Below are positions 8,827 through 18,305 of a stretch of 54,947 nt of DNA, piece after piece. The notes under the pieces are model-generated. The model had not been told where the DNA came from. It saw only the letters and a program-made list of their open reading frames with translations, and made no database searches. The stretch spans positions 1 to 54,947 of the forward strand of contig NZ_FOIF01000009.1 in assembly GCF_900111575.1 (NCBI RefSeq), read 5' to 3'. This DNA is from Anaerobranca gottschalkii DSM 13577. Its GTDB lineage: Bacteria > Bacillota > Proteinivoracia > Proteinivoracales > Proteinivoracaceae. Position 1 is the stretch's first letter, and every line of letters begins with the position of its first letter. Made by a program: the position numbers and the translations under genes.

Positions 8827-9630
8827 TTACTCTAGTTCTTTTAAGGCTTGTTGCAATTGTTCTTCACTAGGTGCTGTGCCATGCCACTCTGCTTTGTTTT
8901 CCATAAAGGAAACCCCTTTACCTTTTACAGTTTTAGCAATGATTATTGAAGGTTTGCCTTTAGTATTTTTAGCATTTTCGATAGCTGCCAATATTTCATC
9001 ATAATTATGGCCATCGATAACCTGTACATGCCAGTTAAAAGCTTCCCATTTTTTATCTAGTGGTGTTACACCCATTACATCTTCAACATCACCATCAATT
9101 TGTAGACCATTGTAATCTAAGAAAGCAATAACATTATCTAACTTGTAATGGGCAGCAGTCATGGCAGCTTCCCACACTTGTCCTTCTTGAACTTCTCCAT
9201 CACCTAGCAATACGTAAACATAATATGGGCTGTTATCTAACTTCCCTGCTAAAGCCATACCATTGGCTACTGATAACCCTTGCCCAAGAGAACCTGAAGT
9301 CATATCCACTCCAGGGATAGCTTTCATATCGGGATGACCTTGTAATAATGAATCGATTTTTCTAAAACCTTTCATTTCTTCCTTAGGGAAAAAGCCCCGC
9401 TCTGCTAAAACACCATAAAGAACTGGTGAGGCATGGCCTTTACTTAACACAAAGCGATCCCTATCTTTTTTGTGTGGATTTTGAGGATCAATGTTCATTA
9501 CATGGAAATATAGAGCTGTTAGAATTTCTACAGCTGATAATGAACCTCCTGGATGACCAGATTTCCCTGCAGTAACCATTTCTAAGATATTTCTCCTCAC
9601 TTGTTTAGCAATTACCTTTAGATTTTCCAC
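8827..9630 (-). CDS. Transketolase, N-terminal subunit
   Basis: A 267-residue thiamine-diphosphate-binding half of transketolase. It shows the cofactor motif [20 protein letters not shown] (about 144-163) with the downstream Asn in [10 protein letters not shown], plus [10 protein letters not shown] and [12 protein letters not shown]. Split transketolases are common in anaerobic Firmicutes and archaea. It pairs with the gene at 7878-8813. GGAGG lies just before the ATG. Confidence 0.92.
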   Translation of the reverse strand: MENLKVIAKQVRRNILEMVTAGKSGHPGGSLSAVEILTALYFHVMNIDPQNPHKKDRDRFVLSKGHASPVLYGVLAERGFFPKEEMKGFRKIDSLLQGHPDMKAIPGVDMTSGSLGQGLSVANGMALAGKLDNSPYYVYVLLGDGEVQEGQVWEAAMTAAHYKLDNVIAFLDYNGLQIDGDVEDVMGVTPLDKKWEAFNWHVQVIDGHNYDEILAAIENAKNTKGKPSIIIAKTVKGKGVSFMENKAEWHGTAPSEEQLQQALKELE

Positions 9631-9651
9631 AATTTTTACCTCCTTTAAAAA

Positions 9652-10482
9652 TTATTCTATACTGGAAAAACCTTCACCTAAAGCTTCAGTGACATCACTA
9701 ACAACTACAAATGCTTTCTTATCTACTTCATAGACGATTTCCTTAAGTTTAGCAATTTCCATTTGACTTACTACACAAAAAAGGATATCCCTTTTTTCAC
9801 CGGTATAAACTCCTTTACCTTTTAAGCTTGTGGCGCCTCGGTTTAATTTATACAAAATAGCTTCACTAATTTCTTGGGGGTTATTAGAAATGATGTAAGC
9901 CATCTTAGAAACCCTAAAACCTTGTTGTGTCAAATCAATTACTTTACCGGTTACATAAACAGAAATTAGTGCATACATGGCAAGTTCTGCATTAAATACC
10001 ATTCCAGCAAAAGCAATTACTAAAAAGTCAATAATTAAAATTGATTGTCCTACAGTGAAACCAAAAAATTTGTTTAATAGCTGCCCAGCTAAAGCCGTTC
10101 CCCCTGTAGATCCACCGGCTCTAAATATAATGCCTAAACCTACTCCCATCAATACGCCTCCGAAGATGGTAGCTAATAAAAGGTCTTCGGTAAAAACAGG
10201 GGTCCATTCTGTAAAAGCGATCAATGCAGGTAATAAATAAGTTCCCACTAAACTTTTTACACCAAACTTTTTACCTAAATAAACGACCCCAGCAATAAAT
10301 AGGGGAATATTCACAACTACTATAGTGATACTTACCGGTAAACCGAATAAGTAATAAAGGACTGTTGCTAAACCACTTACTCCCCCTGCAGCTATTTTAT
10401 TGGGGATAAGTAAACCATTTAAACTTATTGCCATTATAAAGCATCCGATTACTATCATCGTATACTCTTTAATTAAACGCAT
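9652..10482 (-). CDS. YitT-family membrane protein (DUF2179)
   Basis: A 276-residue protein with five or six membrane segments over about 1-190 and a C-terminal cytoplasmic DUF2179-type domain (RGATSLKGKGVYTGEKRDIL), the usual YitT architecture. Conserved stretches GGVSGLATVLYY and FRAGGSTGGTALAGQLLNK are visible. The biochemical role of the family is not settled. It is 11 bp behind the DUF2993 gene and 21 bp before the transketolase pair, so it is probably part of the prfB transcript. Confidence 0.88.
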   Translation of the reverse strand: MRLIKEYTMIVIGCFIMAISLNGLLIPNKIAAGGVSGLATVLYYLFGLPVSITIVVVNIPLFIAGVVYLGKKFGVKSLVGTYLLPALIAFTEWTPVFTEDLLLATIFGGVLMGVGLGIIFRAGGSTGGTALAGQLLNKFFGFTVGQSILIIDFLVIAFAGMVFNAELAMYALISVYVTGKVIDLTQQGFRVSKMAYIISNNPQEISEAILYKLNRGATSLKGKGVYTGEKRDILFCVVSQMEIAKLKEIVYEVDKKAFVVVSDVTEALGEGFSSIE

Positions 10483-10493
10483 TATTTCACCCC

Positions 10494-11135
10494 TTATCTT
10501 ACTATTTTTCCTGTAATATTTAAGTAACCTTCTTTTACATCAATATTTTCTATTTGAATACTAGTTAATTGTCCAAAATCTAACCTAAATTCATAACCCT
10601 TTAGAAAATCTATTACTTGTTGTTCAAATCCAGGTAGGTTAATTATTACCTCTTGAACCTCGAAAAACACTTCATTATTAGCTTTTACTTCAAAAAAACC
10701 TTTAATACTAGCTTCTAATGTTATAAAAAAGAGATTTACAGGTAATGAAATACTTCCTTGACCTTCTGAAAGAATAATATTTAATTCGCTACCCCAATTG
10801 TTTTTAATATAATAATTTAATTCTTCTTCACTAACTATCCCAGAAAATCTAAAGTCACCGCTATTTAAACCTAAGTCACTGAATGTAATAAATAGTTTTT
10901 CAAAGGTTAGGCCTGCATTATATTCCTCAATAACAATATTACCGGTTAATTCCCCTTTAAGCAAGGATAGAATAAAAGGTCTTGGGGAAGTAATAATTAT
11001 TTGATAATCCTCAACACCTACTTTACCAAGTTCCTTCCCTGTATAAAGGTCCAATAAATAAGGTGTAGCTATTTCTAAAACAACTAGTAATAAAAGACAA
11101 AGGATTATTAAACTTAAAAATATTTTTTTATACAT
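10494..11135 (-). CDS. DUF2993-like (LmeA-type) lipid-binding protein, membrane anchored
   Basis: A 213-residue protein with an N-terminal membrane anchor (about 5-26) and a beta-rich extracellular part ([36 protein letters not shown]). The pattern resembles DUF2993 proteins, which in Actinobacteria bind phospholipids or mature lipomannan (LmeA); the role in Firmicutes is unknown. Its ATG overlaps the end of prfB by eight bases, so translation is coupled to it. Confidence 0.6.
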   Translation of the reverse strand: MYKKIFLSLIILCLLLLVVLEIATPYLLDLYTGKELGKVGVEDYQIIITSPRPFILSLLKGELTGNIVIEEYNAGLTFEKLFITFSDLGLNSGDFRFSGIVSEEELNYYIKNNWGSELNIILSEGQGSISLPVNLFFITLEASIKGFFEVKANNEVFFEVQEVIINLPGFEQQVIDFLKGYEFRLDFGQLTSIQIENIDVKEGYLNITGKIVR

Positions 11136-12238
11136 TTTTTTCTACCACCAAACTTTTTAAATAACCGTCAATAAACTTATCGATATCTCCATCTAAAACC
11201 CCTTGGGCGTTGGCCACTTCAACATTTGTTCTGTGATCTTTAACCAAACTATAGGGATGGAAGACATAAGTTCTTATTTGACTTCCCCAGCCTATTTCCT
11301 TTTGCTCTCCCCTTATTTTCTCTAACTCCTTTTGCTGTTCTAACCGCTGCTTTTCCGCCAATTTTGCAGCCAGAATTTTTAAAGCTGCGGCTTTATTGGA
11401 GTGTTGGGATCTTTCATTTTGACATTGTACTACTATCCCTGTAGGAAGGTGGGTAATCCTAACGGCAGAGTCAGTTTTATTAACATGCTGACCTCCCGCT
11501 CCACTGGCTCTATAAGTATCTACTTTGATTTCATCAGGGGATATCTTTATTTCTTCTCCCTCTTCCATTTCCGGCAAAACATCTACCGAGGCAAAGGAAG
11601 TGTGCCTTCTGCCAGAAGAATCAAAGGGAGATATTCTAATTAATCGATGGACACCCTTTTCCCCTTTTAGATATCCAAAGGCATTTTTCCCTTTAACTAA
11701 TATTGTAACACTTTTAAGTCCAGCTTCTATATCTGGTAAATAATCTAAAATTTCTACGGTATAACCTCTTTTTTCTGCCCATCTCGTATACATCCTATAA
11801 AGCATCTGGGCCCAATCATAAGACTCCAATCCACCTGCTCCAGGGTGTAGTGATAAAATAGCATTATTACCGTCATATTTCCCAGACAATAATAGGCTTA
11901 ATTCTAGATTTTCTAAGTCTTTTTCTAAACCTTGAACACTTTCTTCTAACTCTCTAAGGAGCTGGGGATCTTCTTCTAATTCTAACAAATCTAGGAGTTC
12001 TTTACCGGTTGTTAGGATTCCCTCAAGTTTTGTAAATTTATTAACAACATCTTTTAATTCCGATATTTTACTTAATATTTGAGAGGATTTTTCCCTATCT
12101 TCCCAAAAATCCGGTCGAGCCATTTCTTCTTCTAAACGGAGAATTTCCTCCTTCTTACCCTCTACATCAAAGGGAAACACCCAATTCTACTAGTCTATTC
12201 TCCATTTCCCGAAATTTACTTTTCAGTTCTGGAAACAT
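11128..12238 (-). CDS. prfB: Peptide chain release factor 2, with programmed +1 frameshift
   Basis: Release factor 2 (about 369 residues) ends translation at UGA and UAA. The RF2 tripeptide SPF (in [11 protein letters not shown]) and the catalytic GGQ (in [10 protein letters not shown]) are present. Translation begins at ATG 12238 ([12 protein letters not shown]), reads 23 codons to CTT, meets an in-frame TGA at 12167-12169 and continues in the +1 frame as GAT GTA GAG. This is the classic RF2 autoregulatory frameshift: low RF2 lets the ribosome slip past its own stop. The usual AGGGGG stimulator just before CTT is replaced by a weaker GGGTG five bases upstream, and the base after TGA is T, not C. 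The larger frame alone begins at about 12180. Confidence 0.95.
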
Positions 12239-12281
12239 TTTTATCACACTCCTTAAACAAATTCAGTGGCTAATGGAACCA

Positions 12282-14783
12282 TTAGCCACAGCATTTTTTG
12301 TATTTCTTGCCACTTCCACATGGACAAGGATCGTTTCTCCCCACTTTATTAGTTTTAACAGGGGTTTGTTTTACATTACTTTCTGAACCGGCAGCAGAAG
12401 TTTCCTTAGCTACTGCCACCGCCCGTCTTACTGGTGTGGAAGTTATCTGAACCCTAAAGATCAATCTAGCCACTTCTTCTTGAATACTTTCTATCATTGC
12501 TTGGAACATATTATATGCTTCAAATTTATACTCAATTAACGGATCCTTTTGACCAAAGGCCCGCAAACCAATGCCTTGCCTTAAATCATCCATAGCACTG
12601 ATTTGGTCCATCCACTTTCTGTCAACTGTCCTTAAGACAATTACCCTTTCTAGCTCTTCCATCAGTTCTTTTAACTCTTCTTTCCGTTTCCGGTAGTTTT
12701 CTCTAACCTTTTCTTTAAAGAGTTCTAAAATTTCTTCCCTGTGTAAACCCTGTAAATTCTCTAAAGAAACATCATCTGGAAGTAAATAAGTGGATTCAGC
12801 ATATTCAAGTAATCCCTTTAAATCGTAGTCTTCAGGGTATAATTCTTCATGGGCAAAAAGATCTACAGATCTTTCGATTACTTTATCGATCATGCCGATA
12901 ATTTTATCTTCTAATTTCTCTCCAAGGAGTACTTCTTTCCTTTGTCTGTAAATTACTTCCCTTTGTTGATTCATTACATCGTCATATTGAAGAACATGCT
13001 TCCTTATATCAAAGTTTCTAGCTTCTACCCTTTTTTGAGCATTTTCAATTGTTTTACTGAGGAGAGGATGTTCAATTGGAGTATTATCATCCATCCCCAA
13101 TTTATCCATCATCCCCATAATTTTCTCTGAACCAAAAAGTCGCATCAAATCGTCTTCAAGGGAGATATAAAATTGGGATACCCCTGGGTCTCCTTGACGA
13201 CCAGCCCTACCCCTTAACTGATTGTCAATCCTTCTAGACTCATGCCTTTCGGTACCTATAATGTAAAGTCCACCTAACTCCTTTACACCTTCCCCAAGGA
13301 CAATATCGGTACCCCTACCAGCCATATTGGTAGCAATAGTGACAGCCCCCCTTTGTCCCGCTTGGGCAACAATTTCCGCTTCCTTTTCATGATATTTTGC
13401 ATTTAACACAGTATGGGGAATACCCTTCCTCTTTAACATTTCAGAAAGGAGTTCAGACTTTTCTATACTTATGGTACCAACAAGGACAGGCTGTCCTTTG
13501 CGATAACATTCTTCAACTTGCCTAATTACAGCTTGAAATTTACCTTTTTCTGTACGATAAACAACATCAGGTAAATCTATTCTAATCATTGGCAAATTAG
13601 TAGGAATAACTACTACATCTAAACCGTAAATTTTACGAAACTCTTCTTCTTCTGTTAAAGCAGTACCGGTCATTCCTGCTAGTTTTTTATACATTCTGAA
13701 GTAATTTTGATAAGTGATTGAAGCTAAAGTTTGACTTTCCCTTTCAATTTTAACCCCTTCTTTAGCTTCAATAGCTTGGTGTAAACCATTGCTATACCTT
13801 CTACCGTGCATTAAACGGCCGGTAAATTCATCGACAATTATAACTTGATTGTTTTGTACTACATAATCCCTATCCCGTTTCATTAATACATGGGCTCTCA
13901 GGGCTTGGTTGATATGATGGGATATTTCCATATTTTCATCATCATAAAGGTTTTCAATACCTAACTGTTTTTCTACTTCTCTAATACCCTCTTCAGTGAG
14001 GACTACAGTATTAGCCTTTTCATCTACAGAATAATGGACTTCATTTTTTAGTTTAGGTATTAATTTAGCATAACGGTAGTACATACTGATATCTTGTTCT
14101 ACTTGTCCTGAGATAATTAATGGAGTCCTTGCTTCATCTATTAAGATACTATCTACTTCGTCAATAATTGCATAGTGAAGATCCCTTTGTACAAGGTCTT
14201 CTTTGTATAATGCCATATTATCCCTTAAATAATCAAAGCCAAATTCATTATTAGTACCATAGGTAATATCACAGGCATAGGCTTCTCTTCTTTCACTAGA
14301 GCTCATGCCATGGACAATTAATCCTACTTTTAGCCCTAAAAATTCATAGATTTTACCCATCCACTGACTGTCCCTAGTGGCAAGGTAGTCATTGACAGTA
14401 ACTACATGGACACCTTTTCCTTCTAGGGCATTTAAATAGGCCGGTAAAGTGGCAACTAAAGTTTTACCTTCACCGGTTTTCATTTCCGCTATTCTACCTT
14501 GATGTAGTACAATACCACCTAGTATTTGTACATCAAAGTGGCGCATACCTAAGGTTCTAACTGCCCCTTCCCTGACTACAGCAAAGGCTTCTGGCAAAAT
14601 ATCATCAAGGGTTTCCCCTTTTGCCAATCTATCTTTAAACTCAGCGGTCTTGTTTCGTAATTGTTCATCAGACAATTTTTTAATCTCTTCTTCAAAGCCA
14701 TTGACAACATCGACGATTTTACTTAAACGCTTAATTTCTCTATCGTTATATGATCCAAAGATCTTAGATATTAATCCAATCAT
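12282..14783 (-). CDS. secA: Preprotein translocase ATPase SecA
   Basis: An 833-residue SecA, the ATPase that drives proteins through SecYEG. Visible parts are Walker [20 protein letters not shown] (about 101-119), the DEVD box [17 protein letters not shown] (about 207), helicase motifs [13 protein letters not shown] and [13 protein letters not shown], and a C-terminal zinc-binding SEC-C tail [16 protein letters not shown] that contacts SecB or ribosomes. Length is normal. It lies about 45 bp upstream of prfB, the same secA-prfB order as in Bacillus and Clostridia. Confidence 0.98.
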   Translation of the reverse strand: MIGLISKIFGSYNDREIKRLSKIVDVVNGFEEEIKKLSDEQLRNKTAEFKDRLAKGETLDDILPEAFAVVREGAVRTLGMRHFDVQILGGIVLHQGRIAEMKTGEGKTLVATLPAYLNALEGKGVHVVTVNDYLATRDSQWMGKIYEFLGLKVGLIVHGMSSSERREAYACDITYGTNNEFGFDYLRDNMALYKEDLVQRDLHYAIIDEVDSILIDEARTPLIISGQVEQDISMYYRYAKLIPKLKNEVHYSVDEKANTVVLTEEGIREVEKQLGIENLYDDENMEISHHINQALRAHVLMKRDRDYVVQNNQVIIVDEFTGRLMHGRRYSNGLHQAIEAKEGVKIERESQTLASITYQNYFRMYKKLAGMTGTALTEEEEFRKIYGLDVVVIPTNLPMIRIDLPDVVYRTEKGKFQAVIRQVEECYRKGQPVLVGTISIEKSELLSEMLKRKGIPHTVLNAKYHEKEAEIVAQAGQRGAVTIATNMAGRGTDIVLGEGVKELGGLYIIGTERHESRRIDNQLRGRAGRQGDPGVSQFYISLEDDLMRLFGSEKIMGMMDKLGMDDNTPIEHPLLSKTIENAQKRVEARNFDIRKHVLQYDDVMNQQREVIYRQRKEVLLGEKLEDKIIGMIDKVIERSVDLFAHEELYPEDYDLKGLLEYAESTYLLPDDVSLENLQGLHREEILELFKEKVRENYRKRKEELKELMEELERVIVLRTVDRKWMDQISAMDDLRQGIGLRAFGQKDPLIEYKFEAYNMFQAMIESIQEEVARLIFRVQITSTPVRRAVAVAKETSAAGSESNVKQTPVKTNKVGRNDPCPCGSGKKYKKCCG

Positions 14784-14881
14784 TTTTCAACCCCCTGAAC
14801 CTATTCTGTTACTAAGGGAAAGTTTCCCCAAAATTTTCTATTATTTTATTTTAACACTTCCCCATAAAAAAAACAACTAAA

Positions 14882-15481
14882 TTAGTTCTCTATCCCCTTT
14901 AGATATTGTTGATAATCGGAAAAGTAATTGAAGTTTTTGATAAACTCTAAATCTGGATCGATTTTTTTAAGTTCTATCTCTGGAATATAGTATGTATTAA
15001 ATTCATCGAGTATAATTTTAATTTTATGTAAGTCTTGAAGTAAAGTCTCTTTCACTCTAGGGAGAATTTTTTTGCTATATATCCCGTAAAGGGGTTGAAA
15101 ACGACCATTGGCTATAGGAACTACAATATCCCCTTTATCCCTTTGACTGATTATGTATTCCACCACTTTGGGATTAACTAGGGGGGTATCACAACCTATG
15201 ATAAAGGTTTGGGGATTTTTACTGTAATATAAAGCACTGTATACCCCTAATAAAGAACTTTTAGTACTGATTTGTAAAGGGTCATTATAGTAATTTACCC
15301 CAAAAACTTTGGTATTTTGCAAACCATTATCTATTACATTAATATTGGCAAAGAGTGGACCAATAGTAGAAATAATATGATCTACAAAGGATTTACCTTC
15401 TATAGTAAGATTACCTTTATGTAAACCCATTCGGGTAGAACCACCACCAGCTAATATTGCTAAATCTAAGTCTTTGTACAT
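14882..15481 (-). CDS. mobA: Molybdenum cofactor guanylyltransferase MobA
   Basis: A 199-residue nucleotidyltransferase of the MobA type. It has the N-terminal loop LAGGGSTRMGLHKG with Arg and Lys ligands, and FIIGCDTPLVNP for metal and base binding. MobA adds GMP to molybdopterin, implying a molybdenum or tungsten enzyme elsewhere. No other cofactor genes are nearby, so it stands alone between secA and a repeat element. A related sugar nucleotidyltransferase is a less likely alternative. Confidence 0.8.
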   Translation of the reverse strand: MYKDLDLAILAGGGSTRMGLHKGNLTIEGKSFVDHIISTIGPLFANINVIDNGLQNTKVFGVNYYNDPLQISTKSSLLGVYSALYYSKNPQTFIIGCDTPLVNPKVVEYIISQRDKGDIVVPIANGRFQPLYGIYSKKILPRVKETLLQDLHKIKIILDEFNTYYIPEIELKKIDPDLEFIKNFNYFSDYQQYLKGIEN

Positions 15482-15542
15482 TTTCCATCACCTGATTTTT
15501 TTAAATTAATTATATCACAAATTTACCATAAAAAGAATAAAG

Positions 15543-15728
15543 GCTGTGGTAATTAAACATTCTAACAAAGTTCTGCGTCGAGATTTAAGGCTTCTATCTA
15601 AAAGGAAGAAGGAATTTTTCCCCTTCTTCCTTTTATCTAATCAGCTCTTAAATCTATCTCCTCAACTTAATCGTATCTTTGTTTAATTACCACAGCTGAT
15701 GATGACTTTGTCTATATTTTGTCTTCAG
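15543..15728. repeat. Palindromic non-coding element, copy A
   Basis: Bounded by 17-bp perfect inverted repeats, GCTGTGGTAATTAAACA at 15543-15559 and its complement at 15680-15696. The right side extends about 30 bp further (GATGACTTTGTCTATATTTTG). The arms fold back on each other imperfectly and meet in a GGAAGAAGG/CCTTCTTCC hairpin at the centre. The same sequence recurs at 42790-42931 and 54601-54870. It has no reading frame, so it is MITE-like or a folded intergenic repeat. Confidence 0.85.
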
Positions 15729-15734
15729 TCTGAC

Positions 15735-15758
15735 ATGGTTAAAACTATAACCATGTTT
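15735..15758. other. Perfect stem-loop of unknown role
   Basis: ACATGGTTA and TAACCATGT form a 9-bp stem around AAACTA just beyond the small PspC gene. On the plus strand it is followed by TTTTAGTAGTTTTT. No plus-strand gene is seen upstream, so it may be a minus-strand 3-prime stabiliser or a weak terminator. Confidence 0.4.
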
Positions 15759-15767
15759 TAGTAGTTT

Positions 15768-15953
15768 TTACATTTTTGAAGGAATAATAATTGCTGCTAT
15801 AATATAAGCTATGAGTCCGCCTCCCGCCATTAAGGCGAAAAATACCCACAATAGTCTAACTATTGTAGGGTCGATGTTAAAATACTCTGCAATACCACCA
15901 CACACCCCTGCTATCATTTTATTGCTTTGGGAACGATAAAGCCTTTTTTCCAT
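15768..15953 (-). CDS. PspC-domain membrane protein (small)
   Basis: A 61-residue protein that is essentially one PspC domain: KRLYRSQSNKMIAGVCGGIAE then a membrane helix ending in AAIIIPSKM. PspC-type proteins respond to envelope stress. It closely resembles the N-terminus of the next gene upstream, which points to tandem duplication. GGAGGG precedes the ATG. Confidence 0.88.
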   Translation of the reverse strand: MEKRLYRSQSNKMIAGVCGGIAEYFNIDPTIVRLLWVFFALMAGGGLIAYIIAAIIIPSKM

Positions 15954-15984
15954 ATTTTCTCCCTCCTAAAATTTCCTTTAATAA

Positions 15985-16437
15985 TTATTTCTTGCTAAAA
16001 ATAAGATATACACCTAAAAGGATTAATATACCAGGAAAAGCATATCGGGCATAATAAAAGAATAATCTATAATTTATCCGATATAACCAAGATAAATCTA
16101 CGAAGTTTTTACTTAGCCAGAAACCTCCGATTAAGATTAACAATAAACCAAAAACTTTAGACCCAGCTGAACTTTTACCCTCTTTTACTTCATAAACTTC
16201 TTTTTCCACACATTCAGCACTCTCTACATCTCCAGATTCTTTATACCCTTTAGGTGCCTGGGGCATAATGATGGCAGCAATAATATAAGCTATCAGTCCA
16301 CCTCCTGAAGTGGTAGCAGCAATTAGTACCCAAAGTAGTCGGATTAACACCGGATCTATTCCTAGATATTCACCGATACCTCCACATACCCCACTTATCA
16401 CCACATCTTTTCTGGAGCGATACAATTTTTTCTCCAT
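15985..16437 (-). CDS. PspC-domain membrane protein (long)
   Basis: A 150-residue protein with an N-terminal PspC domain (KKLYRSRKDVVISGVCGGIGE), a charged linker (about 65-95) and two more hydrophobic segments near the C-terminus. ATG at 16437 follows GAGGAAGGTG; a longer TTG-initiated frame would read through that ribosome site. With the small paralogue 31 bp downstream it forms a likely envelope-stress pair. The exact signal is unknown. Confidence 0.87.
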   Translation of the reverse strand: MEKKLYRSRKDVVISGVCGGIGEYLGIDPVLIRLLWVLIAATTSGGGLIAYIIAAIIMPQAPKGYKESGDVESAECVEKEVYEVKEGKSSAGSKVFGLLLILIGGFWLSKNFVDLSWLYRINYRLFFYYARYAFPGILILLGVYLIFSKK

Positions 16438-16453
16438 AAATATCACCTTCCTC

Positions 16454-16479
16454 AAAAAACCCAGTGCCTGAGCACTGGG
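16454..16479 (-). terminator. Terminator after hpf
   Basis: CCCAGTGC and GCACTGGG make an 8-bp stem around a four-base loop, followed on the minus strand by six T. It ends the hpf transcript and abuts the ribosome site of the long PspC gene, which implies a separate or read-through start for that gene. Confidence 0.85.
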
Positions 16480-16485
16480 CAGTTT

Positions 16486-17022
16486 TTAATATTGAGGCTC
16501 AATTAAGCCATAATCCCCATTTTTCCTACGATATACTACGTTAATATCGTCGGTTTCACCATTTACAAAAACGAAGAAATCGTGGCCTAATAAATCCATC
16601 TGTAAAATAGCCTCATCTACAACCATGGGTTTCATATTAAATTTTTTCACCCTGACAACCTTTGGTTCATCTAAATCTTCTTCCACTTTTATAGTAGAAT
16701 CTCCCATAAAGTCTTTAATACTTTCTTGACGGGCTTTTCTGTTTACCCGGGTTTTATATTTCCTAGTTTGCCTTTCTAACTTTTCTATTACCATGTCTAT
16801 AGAGGCATACATATCTTGTGATTCTTCCTCTGCCCTTAACAATAATCCACCGTTTAGTAACACCGTCACCTCTACGATATGGGAATCTTTTGTTACACTT
16901 AAAGTAACTTGAGCTTCTGTATTTTCATCAAAATACTTTTCTAGCTTGCCAATCCTCTTTTCTACATGTTGCCTTAATCCTTCTGTTACTGGAATGTTTT
17001 TTCCCCTTGTGATAATCTTCAT
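16486..17022 (-). CDS. hpf: Ribosome hibernation promoting factor, long form
   Basis: A 178-residue long HPF. The N-terminal S30AE domain (about 1-100, TRGKNIPVTEGLRQHVEKRI) binds the decoding site; the C-terminal dimerisation domain (about 120-178, VVRVKKFNMKPMVVDEAI, then GLIEPQY) joins two ribosomes into inactive 100S particles. Both domains are complete. It is a single gene closed by a strong terminator. Confidence 0.95.
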   Translation of the reverse strand: MKIITRGKNIPVTEGLRQHVEKRIGKLEKYFDENTEAQVTLSVTKDSHIVEVTVLLNGGLLLRAEEESQDMYASIDMVIEKLERQTRKYKTRVNRKARQESIKDFMGDSTIKVEEDLDEPKVVRVKKFNMKPMVVDEAILQMDLLGHDFFVFVNGETDDINVVYRRKNGDYGLIEPQY

Positions 17023-17145
17023 AGATACCTCAACTCCTTTTGTTAGGTGTTAATTAATAATATTCCCCATTAATTCGAAAAATCCTTCTATTCTTTACAA
17101 AATAAAAGGATTTTTCTAAAATATTTTATTCTTCTTTTATAATTT

Positions 17146-17529
17146 TTAATCCAATTTCTTTTTACTTTGATCTAACATTTCTTTCCATGTATCTCTAAGA
17201 CCAGTGATAATAGATAGTCCTTCTTTTATCTCCCTTTGATCATATTTAGCACTGCCTGTTATTAACCTATGTATTACAAAATCATATAAAGAGCTCAAGT
17301 TTTTTGTAATCTCTCCACCCTCTGGCTTTAAATTTACCATTAACTCAGTTACTATATCCAGTGCTTTATCAATTTTTTGGCGAAACTCTTGTTTCTCCCC
17401 TTTATCTAGATGCTCCAACCCATTGTTAATATTTTTGATTGCACCATTGTATAACATTAAAACCAGTTCCCCCGGTGAAGCAGTTTGAATTTGAGTTTGT
17501 CGGTATTGTTGATATGGATTGTTAAGCAT
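17146..17529 (-). CDS. fliS: Flagellar export chaperone FliS
   Basis: A 127-residue FliS (NPYQQYRQTQIQTASPGELV, LMLYNGAIKNINNGLEHLDK), which holds flagellin unpolymerised before export. In Bacillus fliS follows fliD. Here it sits 17 kb from fliD and flagellin but has its own SigD-type promoter, so it should still be made with them. GGAGGGG precedes the ATG. Confidence 0.95.
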   Translation of the reverse strand: MLNNPYQQYRQTQIQTASPGELVLMLYNGAIKNINNGLEHLDKGEKQEFRQKIDKALDIVTELMVNLKPEGGEITKNLSSLYDFVIHRLITGSAKYDQREIKEGLSIITGLRDTWKEMLDQSKKKLD

Positions 17530-17573
17530 TTTTACCCCTCCAGTTTTTCTATTATAAAATCATTATACTCTAT

Positions 17574-17600
17574 ATATCGGTTGTATGGAAGTAAACTTAA
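17574..17600 (-). promoter_or_regulatory. SigD (sigma-28) type promoter of fliS
   Basis: On the minus strand TTAA (17597-17600), 15 bases, then ACCGATAT (17574-17581). This matches the motility sigma factor pattern TAAA-N15-GCCGATAA well. The -35 and spacing are the same as at flgM and flagellin in this window. Confidence 0.75.
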
Positions 17601-17614
17601 TAAGATTTTAATTT

Positions 17615-18181
17615 TTAATACCTAAAATCATCTTCCATGATGTTTTTGATCATTTCTAGTTTCGCAGATTTATAAAGTTCTTTCCCCACCCCTTTTACAA
17701 AGGGATTTACGTAATTAAACTGCCATTCTCGGTAAGCTAAATTGGCAAATAAAATTGTATTGCGAATAGTTCTCTCCCGTTGAATAGTATCTATTTTCTT
17801 GCCGTCAACAAGAATGATTTGGGCAAACTTGTCCTTTTCCAAAACATCCTCAATACAAAAGTAGTTAAAATAACCAGTAGCGCAATCCCGAGGTACAACG
17901 GGCTTTCTAACCCTAATAGGAACAAACAATAATTCAGGATTCAAGGGCAATGGCACAGTATTTCTAATATTCAATTTAAGTCTGACAAATTTTTTTAATC
18001 CCCCCAAATCAACGGCTAAAAGGGCAGCTAAGTCAGCTACTATTTTTTTACTATCCCGTTTATCTAACAATACTTCACCTTTTTTTAAGTGAATTTGACT
18101 GGCAATTCCCCTACCTGGTAAATAAATTGGGATAATCGCTGCAATTTCCCTTATTATCTTCCCTAAGTCGTTCTTCTTCAT
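17615..18181 (-). CDS. ComK-like competence regulator (tentative)
   Basis: A 188-residue soluble protein. The middle part (TVPLPLNPELLFVPI, RKPVVPRDCATGYFNYFCI) and the following DGKKIDTIQRERTIRNTI resemble ComK, the DNA-binding activator of competence genes in Bacillus: the proline-rich core, a Gly plus aromatic turn, a short strand and a basic helical end occur in the same order, and the length is right (ComK has about 192). Identity is low, so this is a reading by eye. The gene stands alone with a strong ribosome site (GGGAGGAGG) and a promoter overlapping an SOS-type box. comFC is in the same window, but the uptake machinery is not. An unrelated SOS-induced regulator is the alternative. 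Confidence 0.45.
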   Translation of the reverse strand: MKKNDLGKIIREIAAIIPIYLPGRGIASQIHLKKGEVLLDKRDSKKIVADLAALLAVDLGGLKKFVRLKLNIRNTVPLPLNPELLFVPIRVRKPVVPRDCATGYFNYFCIEDVLEKDKFAQIILVDGKKIDTIQRERTIRNTILFANLAYREWQFNYVNPFVKGVGKELYKSAKLEMIKNIMEDDFRY

Positions 18182-18234
18182 TTTTTTCCTCCTCCCTTAT
18201 CTCACACACAGCTTATTTTTAATCTTTATAATAT

Positions 18235-18263
18235 ATTTTAATCGAACATATGTTCTATTGCAA
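18235..18263 (-). promoter_or_regulatory. Promoter with embedded LexA/SOS-type box
   Basis: On the minus strand the promoter is TTGCAA (18258-18263), a 17-base spacer, then TAAAAT (18235-18240). Between them is the palindrome CGAACATATGTTCT (read on the plus strand, 18243-18256). It matches the Firmicutes LexA (DinR) consensus CGAACRNRYGTTYC at 13 of 14 positions. A repressor bound there would block the polymerase, the typical layout of an SOS gene. Confidence 0.7.
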
Positions 18264-18269
18264 GGGAAA

Positions 18270-18298
18270 AATAAAAATCTTCCCCTTTTAGGAAGACT
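18270..18298 (-). terminator. Terminator after the SH3 gene
   Basis: On the minus strand AGTCTTCC pairs with GGGAAGAT and is followed by TTTTATTTTT. It separates the broken SH3 gene from the SOS-type promoter. Confidence 0.7.
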
Positions 18299-18305
18299 TT
18301 TTATT

